A stretch of DNA of 64,000 bases from contig NW_020799994.1 in assembly GCF_003590095.1 (NCBI RefSeq), positions 372,001 to 436,000 of the forward strand, given 5' to 3'. The position numbers and the translations under genes were made by a program. Below are positions 54,301 to 63,300 of this stretch, piece after piece; the stretch's first letter is position 1; every line of letters begins with the position of its first letter. The notes beneath the pieces were generated by a model that worked only from the letters and a program-made list of their open reading frames with translations, had not been told where the DNA came from and searched no databases. The stretch comes from Trichoplusia ni (Eukaryota; Arthropoda; Insecta; Lepidoptera; Noctuidae).

Positions 54301-57300
54301 TTACTAAATAATTATTTCGGTCTCCTTACTAAATTTAACGTTTGTATTTGTAGCTATTGAACCTCAAATAGTTAGTCCCTGTGCACGATCTCCATGCGGT
54401 GCCAATGCAGTATGCAAGGAAAGACATGGGGCAGGATCATGTTCTTGTCTTCCGGATTACTACGGAGATCCTTATGTTGAATGCCGCCCAGAATGCGTGT
54501 TAAATACAGACTGCCCGAAAGATAGGGCTTGCATTAACAATAAATGTAAAGACCCTTGCCCAGGTGTATGTGGTATGAACGCTGAATGTCGGGTAAACAA
54601 CCATGCGCCATCTTGCGCCTGCCTTTCAGGCTATGAAGGAAATCCATTCACGTCCTGTTACATAAGTAAGAATTTTGAAGTTTTATAACTTCAGTATAAT
54701 CTAACATTAATTAATAATTAGTATGGTATATAATAACGATATTCGTATATTTTAGGGCAAAATGAAGTTCCAATTGATCCGTGCTCACCATCACCTTGTG
54801 GCCCATACAGTTTATGTCGTGTGACTGGTAGCCACGCAATATGTTCATGTCAAGAAAAATACTTTGGTGCCCCTCCATTTTGTCGGCCTGAGTGTATGGT
54901 CAGCAGTGAATGTATGCCTAATAGAGCTTGCATCAACCAACAATGTGTCGACCCTTGTATTGGCGCATGCGGCAATAATGCTAAATGTACTGTAGTCAAT
55001 CATAATGCCCTATGTAGTTGTCCGCCGAATTATAATGGAGATCCGTTCGTAAACTGCGCATACGAGAAAAGTGAGTTTTATTTTACTTTCAAACTAACTC
55101 AAACTATGATACTGCTAATAAGTACTAAGGCTTAAGTAATTAATCTATAACACAATATCAACGAAATAACAAACAACAATGGAAATAACATCTAAAACTT
55201 AAAATATTTTAGAGCCGGAGTCAAGACCGTCTGGAAATCCTTGCGTTCCATCACCTTGTGGGCCTAATTCGCAATGTAGAGTAATAGGAGAAACTCCAGC
55301 TTGCTCCTGCCAATCTGGCTATATTGGAAGAGCACCTAACTGTCGCCCTGAATGCATATACGATGAAGAATGCCCTAGCAATCTTGCTTGTATTCGTGAA
55401 AAGTGTGTGAACTCCTGCGAAGGATCTTGTGGATCAAATGCAGAATGCGTTGTAATAAATCATAAAGCAGTTTGTCACTGTCGTGAAAGTTACACTGGAG
55501 ATCCATTTAGTGGTTGTTACTTTATTGGTAAGATTGAAACATTTTATGAAATAAATTTGCTATTGGTTTAGTCTTCGATCTAACAAAAAATTTCCTTGTA
55601 GTCACAGTACCAAGTGAAGATGAAACAAATCCATGTAATCCGTCGCCTTGTGGGCCAAATTCTGTCTGTACTGAGAGAAACGGTGTAGGGGCGTGTACTT
55701 GTGCCCCTGGATACTTTGGAGATCCCTACCTCGGATGTAGACCTGAATGCGTTACCAACAACGACTGTTCTACAAATAAAGCATGCCTGAACAATAAATG
55801 CGTAGACATATGTCAAGGGGCGTGTGGCTTAAATGCGCAGTGTACAGTAGCACATCACACACCGGTCTGCTTGTGCATTGATGGTTATGAAGGCAATCCA
55901 GTCATATCATGTCATCCACAAAGAACCCGTTAGTATTTTATTTTAACTGAGACATAATTTGTTTTAAATATTTATACAAGAATAGAAATTAATACTTCAA
56001 TTATTTAACATTTTAGCGATACTTGCGGATGAAAACCCTTGTGTACCCTCGCCTTGTGGACCATACAGTAACTGTAAAGTTGTTAATGATCACGGAGTAT
56101 GTTCTTGCCAAGAAGGATACGTTGGCTCACCACCTACTTGTAGGCCAGAATGTGTAATAAGCACGGATTGTCCCCAACACCAAGCTTGTATAAAGCAAAA
56201 ATGCAGGGACCCTTGCCCAGGAACATGTGGTGTTAACGCGAGGTGTCAAGTGATAAACCATAATCCAATTTGTACATGCAAAGCTGGATTTACTGGTGAT
56301 CCTTTTGTTACTTGCCAGTTGAAGCAAAGTAAGGATACGACTAAAAAAATAAAAACAAATAAATTTAAAGTTTTAATTTGTGTAATTTTTAATGTTCCCT
56401 TGAAATTACTTCCCTTGAAAGTTATTATTATTTACCTTCATTTACAATTTTCTTTTTTCGATCATTTTTCTTTTATTTATTTCTACTTTTATTTTATTTT
56501 CTTTGTGTCTTGTTTTCTTAATCTATCTCATTTTCTTTCTTAGAACCTATCTTAGAGGGGCCTAAAGGAAATCCATGTGTACCTTCACCATGTGGTCCAT
56601 ACTCTCAATGTAAAGTAGTCGGAGAAGCGCCTGCATGTTCATGCTTACCGAGCTATATTGGTGTAGCACCTAATTGTAGACCTGAATGCTCTATAAACGC
56701 GGAATGCCCTGGTAATCTTGCATGTCAAAATGAAAAATGTGTGGATCCGTGTCCGGGCTCTTGTGGCTTTAATGCGGATTGTTCTGTTGCAAATCACGTT
56801 GCACTATGTAACTGTTTGTTGGGATATACAGGTGATCCTTTCAGTGGCTGTTCACCTTTCGAACGTAAGTTTTGGAATGTAAGGTTGATCAATGCGTAAG
56901 AAAGCATGGATACTTTCTAACACAATATTTTCTTTGCCTTTTATTACAGAAGCACCTGAGCCACTACCGAACCCCTGCAATCCATCACCTTGTGGTGCAA
57001 ATGCATTATGTAAGGAACGAAACGGGGTGGGTTCCTGCTCGTGTTTGCCGGAATACTTTGGCGATCCGTACACAGGATGTCGTCCAGAATGCGTTTCCAA
57101 TTCGGATTGTGACCGTAATAAGGCCTGTTCAAATAACAGATGCAAGGACCCGTGTCCAGGTGCTTGTGGCATAAACGCTGAATGTAGAACTGTGAACCAC
57201 TCGCCGACATGCACATGTCTTACTGGGTACTCTGGTAACCCACAAGTTAGATGTGAAATAGAAAGTAAGTGTTATGTGGTACTAGAATAAAATCTCTTTC

Positions 57301-60300
57301 CTCTTAAAACTTACCTAAGCTAAACATGATGCGATTTTCGAACTATACTTGGTTAGATTGCGTGTAGCTATTTTACAAATTATTAATGTAAATATCAACC
57401 TTATAATAACACTTTTTTATCAAGTTGTTACAGATAATCCAAAGAGTCCTCTGGATCCATGCCAACCATCACCGTGCGGGCCTAACAGCTTGTGTCGTGT
57501 AGTTAACGGCCACAGCGTGTGTACCTGTGAAAGTGAATATATTGGCACGCCGCCTTCCTGCCGTCCTGAGTGTATAGTTAGTTCTGAATGTCCACAAAAT
57601 AAAGCATGTATTAAGAAGAAGTGTAAAGATCCGTGCCAAAATTCTTGTGGAGTGAACGCTCGTTGTCAAGTTATAACACACAATCCTATCTGTACCTGCA
57701 GTCCTGGTTACACTGGAGATCCGTTCACACAGTGTTCTCTAATAGAACGTAAGTTACAACATTTATTGCTCTTCCAGAATTCGGGTTTGGCTTTTGTATA
57801 TGCGATAACACGATTATTACATTTTAGGTGTTGTGCCAACCAATCCTTGCGAGCCTTCGCCATGTGGTCCTAATTCTGAGTGTCGCGTTATTGGAGATCA
57901 AGCCGCTTGTTCTTGTCTACCGAATTACATCGGCAGAGTTCCAAACTGTAGACCAGAATGTACTATTGATCCTGAATGCCCCAGCAACACAGCATGTATT
58001 AATGAGCGGTGCAAGGACCCATGTCAAGGAGCGTGTGGAGTGAACGCATTGTGTTTGACAATTAATCACAAGCCTGTGTGTTCCTGTCAACAAGGATTTA
58101 CTGGAGACGCTGTTAGAAATTGTGTCCAGATTTTAATGTCGTGTAAGTGACTAGATTATTGAATGTAAATAAACTAAAATGTATTAATAATAATTTTTAT
58201 TTTTAATCATGTCCTTGCTCAATTGTACTTTAACAGCTACTGAAATGACACCAACATCGAGTCCATGCACACCATCTCCTTGTGGACCTAACGGAGAGTG
58301 CCGCGAATATAATGGAGCAGGAGCTTGCGTTTGTTCTGAAGGCTATGAGGGAGACCCGTACAGCACCCAGGGTTGTCGCAGAGAATGTGAGAGTAATGAC
58401 GACTGTTCACCGAATTTGGCGTGTACACGTTTTAAGTGTATAGACCCATGTCCAAGGACTTGTGGTCAATTGGCACAATGTACAGTAGAAAATCATATTC
58501 CTGTTTGTACATGCCCTCGAGGTTATACTGGAGATCCATTTTTCCAATGCAAAGAAATTACGGTACAACGTAAGTTTTAATGTATTGCTTTATATAGAAG
58601 ATTTACAATTGAATATTTTTTTTAAATATCCATTTACAGCTATGTATGTAGTTAAAAACTTATTATCTGTCGTTACAGCAACTCCTGCTCAAAATCCATG
58701 CGAGCCAACTCCCTGCGGGCCCAACAGCCAGTGCAGGCAGGTCAACATGCAAGCAGTATGTTCTTGCTTACCAAATTACATTGGATCACCACCTTCTTGC
58801 AGACCACAATGCATAGTAAACAGTGAATGCGATTCAGCTAAGGCTTGTATCAATCAGAAATGTGATGATCCTTGCCCACATTCCTGTGGTTTGCGTGCAC
58901 ATTGCACAGTCAGAAATCACAGTCCAATCTGCACCTGCCCAGTTGGCATGACTGGAGATCCATTCACCCAATGCTATAGTAAGTTAACGGAAAGAACATT
59001 TTTTTTTAAACCCATTGTTATACTCTGACCCATCTTTATAATTATTTTTAATTCTCAGCCATTCCACCAACTACGGAGAGACCTCCATCATGTACACCTT
59101 CACCTTGCGGTCCTCATTCTCGCTGTCAATTATTGGCCAGTGGGCCAGCGTGCTCCTGTCTCCCCGGATATGTTGGTTCTCCGCCATCTTGCAGACCAGA
59201 ATGTACCATTAATGGCGAGTGTCCAGCTTCGCTCGCATGTGTACGACAAAAATGTGAAGATCCGTGTCCAGGATCATGCGGTGTTGATGCCTCTTGCCAT
59301 GTCCTAAATCACGTTGCAGTATGCGTATGTAATGAAGGATACACGGGCGATCCATTTGCCAGATGCTTACCTATTTTGCAAGGTATGATATAAAATATTT
59401 AATAGTATTTCTTTAGTTCGGGATTTCTTGATTGCAATTTGTTACTTTTTATCATTTTAGATTCGACTACCCCAGTTCCACAAGATCCATGCAATCCATC
59501 GCCATGTGGAGCCAATGCAGTATGCGATAACGGGTTCTGTACTTGTTTATCGGATTACAGCGGTAACCCATATGAAAGTTGCAGACCAGAGTGCACCGGA
59601 AGTCAAGAATGTCCTAGAGATAAAGCTTGCTTCAGAAATAAATGTCGCGATCCTTGTCCCGGAACATGTGGACAAAATGCTAAATGTGACGTCATAAACC
59701 ATATTCCAACTTGTTCATGTATGTCAGAATACACTGGTAATCCCTTCACGCATTGTCGTCGTATGGAAGAAGAAAAACAGAGGCCAAGAAATCCGTGTCA
59801 CCCTTCACCATGTGGTCCTAATAGTATTTGCAAAAATGTGGATGATGCTGCCTTATGTGCTTGTTTGGAAAATTTCCAAGGATCTCCTCCAGCATGTAGG
59901 CCCGAGTGCGTAGTAAGCTCTGAATGCCCGTCTACAAAAGCATGTGTGAACCAAAAATGCATCAACCCTTGCATCAATGCCTGTGGCATTTCAGCACGCT
60001 GTGAAGTCATTAATCACAGCCCAATCTGTAGCTGTAATCCAGGACAAACCGGTGATCCTTTTAAGAGCTGTTACGATGTTATAATGCCACCTTCTCAGCC
60101 TGTAGATGCATGCAATCCTTCTCCTTGTGGACCTAACTCGCAATGTATTGAAAGAAACGGTAAAGCAAATTGTAGGTGTATCGATAACTATATTGGACAG
60201 CCACCAAATTGCAGACCAGAATGTGTCATCAATCCAGATTGTCCATCGAATCAAGCATGTGTTAAGAATAAGTGTATCGATCCATGTCCAGATTCATGTG

Positions 60301-63300
60301 GAGTGAACGCTGACTGCATTGTTGTCAGTCACACTGTGTCTTGTAGTTGCAGAGAAAAGTTTACTGGCAATCCGTTCATGCAGTGTGTTTTCCAAGAAGG
60401 TTTGTAGCTTATTCTTGAATTGCATTAAAAATTTAAAATTGCGACTGTGAATAAATTTTTATACATTTTTTAGAAAATGCTGTTGAACCCTGCGATCCAT
60501 CGCCTTGTGGTGCTAATGCAGTTTGCAGTCAACGTGATGGAGCTGGATCCTGTTCATGTTTGGAGGGATATCAGGGTAACCCATACGATGGTTGCCGTCC
60601 TGAATGTGTTCTTAGCTCCGATTGTCCAGCTGACAAATCATGTATCAGAAACAAGTGCGTCGATCCTTGTCCAGGAATATGTGGTAGAAATGCCGAATGT
60701 AACGTAATTAATCACGTTCCTAGCTGTGCTTGTTTCAAAGGATATACAGGAAATCCATTTGACCAATGCGTAAAAGAATTACCTATAGAGGTCATTAAAC
60801 CGTGCCAACCTTCTCCATGTGGACCAAACAGTATTTGTAGGGAGAATGGAGGACTAGCTTCATGTGAATGTCTTCCAGACTACAGAGGGGCACCTCCTGA
60901 TTGTCGCCCGGAATGTACAGTAAGCAGTGAATGCCCATCAGATCGGGCCTGTCACAGACTTAAATGTGCCGACCCTTGCAGAGGTACTTGTGGAATTGGT
61001 GCTCACTGTCAAGTCATTAATCATAGTCCTTTATGCAGTTGCTCAGCGGGTATGACCGGCGATCCATTTAAGAAATGTATCGAAATAGAAAAAACTGTTT
61101 ACGAACCAGAACAAACACCTCATCCTTGTCAGCCTAACCCATGCGGACCTTATAGTGAATGTAGACCTATAAACAACAGCCCGTCATGTTCTTGTGTCCA
61201 AGGCTATATAGGTGCTCCACCGAATTGCCATCCAGAGTGCCTTGTGAACACAGATTGTCCATCACATCAAGCTTGTATCGCAGAAAAATGTAGGAATCCG
61301 TGCGAAGGTTCATGCGGTTTTAGAGCAGAGTGCCGTGTGCACGACCATATTCCTATATGCAGCTGCCCCATTGGTTACTCTGGAGATCCGTTTATTCAAT
61401 GCGCAGAAGTTGAGGGTATGTACATTTATTTAAAAAAATCAAAGTAATCGAAGTTTGTTTGCATTAGCACGTGAAATTAAACGGTTGTTATTTTTCAGTG
61501 ACCCCTAAACCTTCTGCTGATCCTTGTAATCCATCTCCCTGTGGAAGCAACGCGATATGTGATACAGGATCGTGCTCTTGCGCACCTGGCTATTTCGGTG
61601 ATCCTTACAGCGGATGTCGATTGGAATGTAGTACTAATGGCGAGTGTTCACCAACTCGTACATGCCAAAGAGGTAAATGTGTTGATCCTTGCCCCGGTGC
61701 ATGTGGGACCAACGCATTGTGTTCCGTCAATAACCACATACCGTCATGTACGTGCCCTCCTTCTACTTCAGGAGATCCTTTCAACTTGTGCAGTGAAATA
61801 CAGAAAGGTAGATCATATTTCTGGTACAGCATGGTTTATTTTGACTTTTTAATAATGATGGTCATTAATATTTTTTATTTGTTGTATAGATGTTACGGTA
61901 TCACCATGTTCGCCATCTCCATGTGGTCCTTACAGTGAATGTACAGTAAGTGCAAATGGTGCTGCAGCTTGTTCCTGCAAGGCTGGACACGTTGGATCAC
62001 CGCCTTCTTGCCGACCGGAATGTCTCGTAAGCGCAGAGTGCAAATTACAACTGGCTTGTATAGATCGTCGCTGTCGCGATCCTTGTGAGGGCGCTTGTGG
62101 ACGCGGTGCTCGCTGTCAAGTTATAGCGCACTCTCCTATTTGTACCTGCAACGAAGATTTCACAGGAGACCCGTTCTCTTATTGTTATCCGAAACCAGGT
62201 ATGATATATATATACCCTTAAATAAAATAAACATGATTTATTTCGATAATAATGCGTTCTAATCGATTTAATAACCTACATATTTTAATTGCAGCACCAC
62301 CTCCAACACCCGTCGACCCATGTGAATCATCTCCATGTGGTCCCAATTCGCTTTGCATCAACTCTGGAGATACACCAGCATGTAGTTGTCAGCCCGGTTT
62401 TATCGGAGCTCCACCAAACTGTCGCCCAGAGTGCACAATTAGTGCTGAATGTCCAGCAACTCTAGCTTGTGTCGCACAGAAATGTAAAGACCCGTGTGAA
62501 CAGGCTTGCGGCACACGAGCCATTTGTTCAGTAGTTGATCATCGTGCAATCTGCGCATGTGAGCCAGGTTTAGAAGGCGATCCCTTCCAAGGCTGTTCTC
62601 AACCCAAAGGTAATTGTCAAAGTCACATTTATATTATATTTGACTATTTTTGATGAGTTACAGAATTCTTAAATGATATACATGGTTTTTTAAATTTAAA
62701 ACATCTGGAATTGTAAAAGACAGAATAAAAACTTCGTTATTTTAAAATTTTGCAATAACTGGGTATTGGTAGGTACTTATTGTACATCTGTTAAAATTAA
62801 GGTAATCGGACGTTTGTATATTAATGCTCTAGGAAAACTGATAGTACCTACCACATAAGATGCATATAACCCCTCAGCTTCGCAAAGCGTGACATTATTC
62901 ATGCTACAAATGACATGCTTGTCATATACGAAATATAATTAGTGTTCACGCCTCACACAATTTTACTAATGAACATGGAACTGTATCAACATGTTTGCTT
63001 TGGGACTGAATGGTGACCATGCCCTCCATTTGGTTTAAAGGTGATCATGTTTATACAGCGTCTATGTAATGCTTTAAACAAATGCCTCGATTTAGGTCGG
63101 TAGGTACCGATAAAATGAAGGTGAATAAGATGCTTTCAGGAGGGACATAACTTTATAAAATAACTGTTAATTATGTGATAAATGCCTTTGCTTGACAACG
63201 GAGCACGCGGAGATAACATAGCACTTACAGTAAAGCTTAGGCCGTCAACCATGACGGCCGCTTTTGGACGGTGCTGCTTGAGATAGTGACGCTGACGTCG

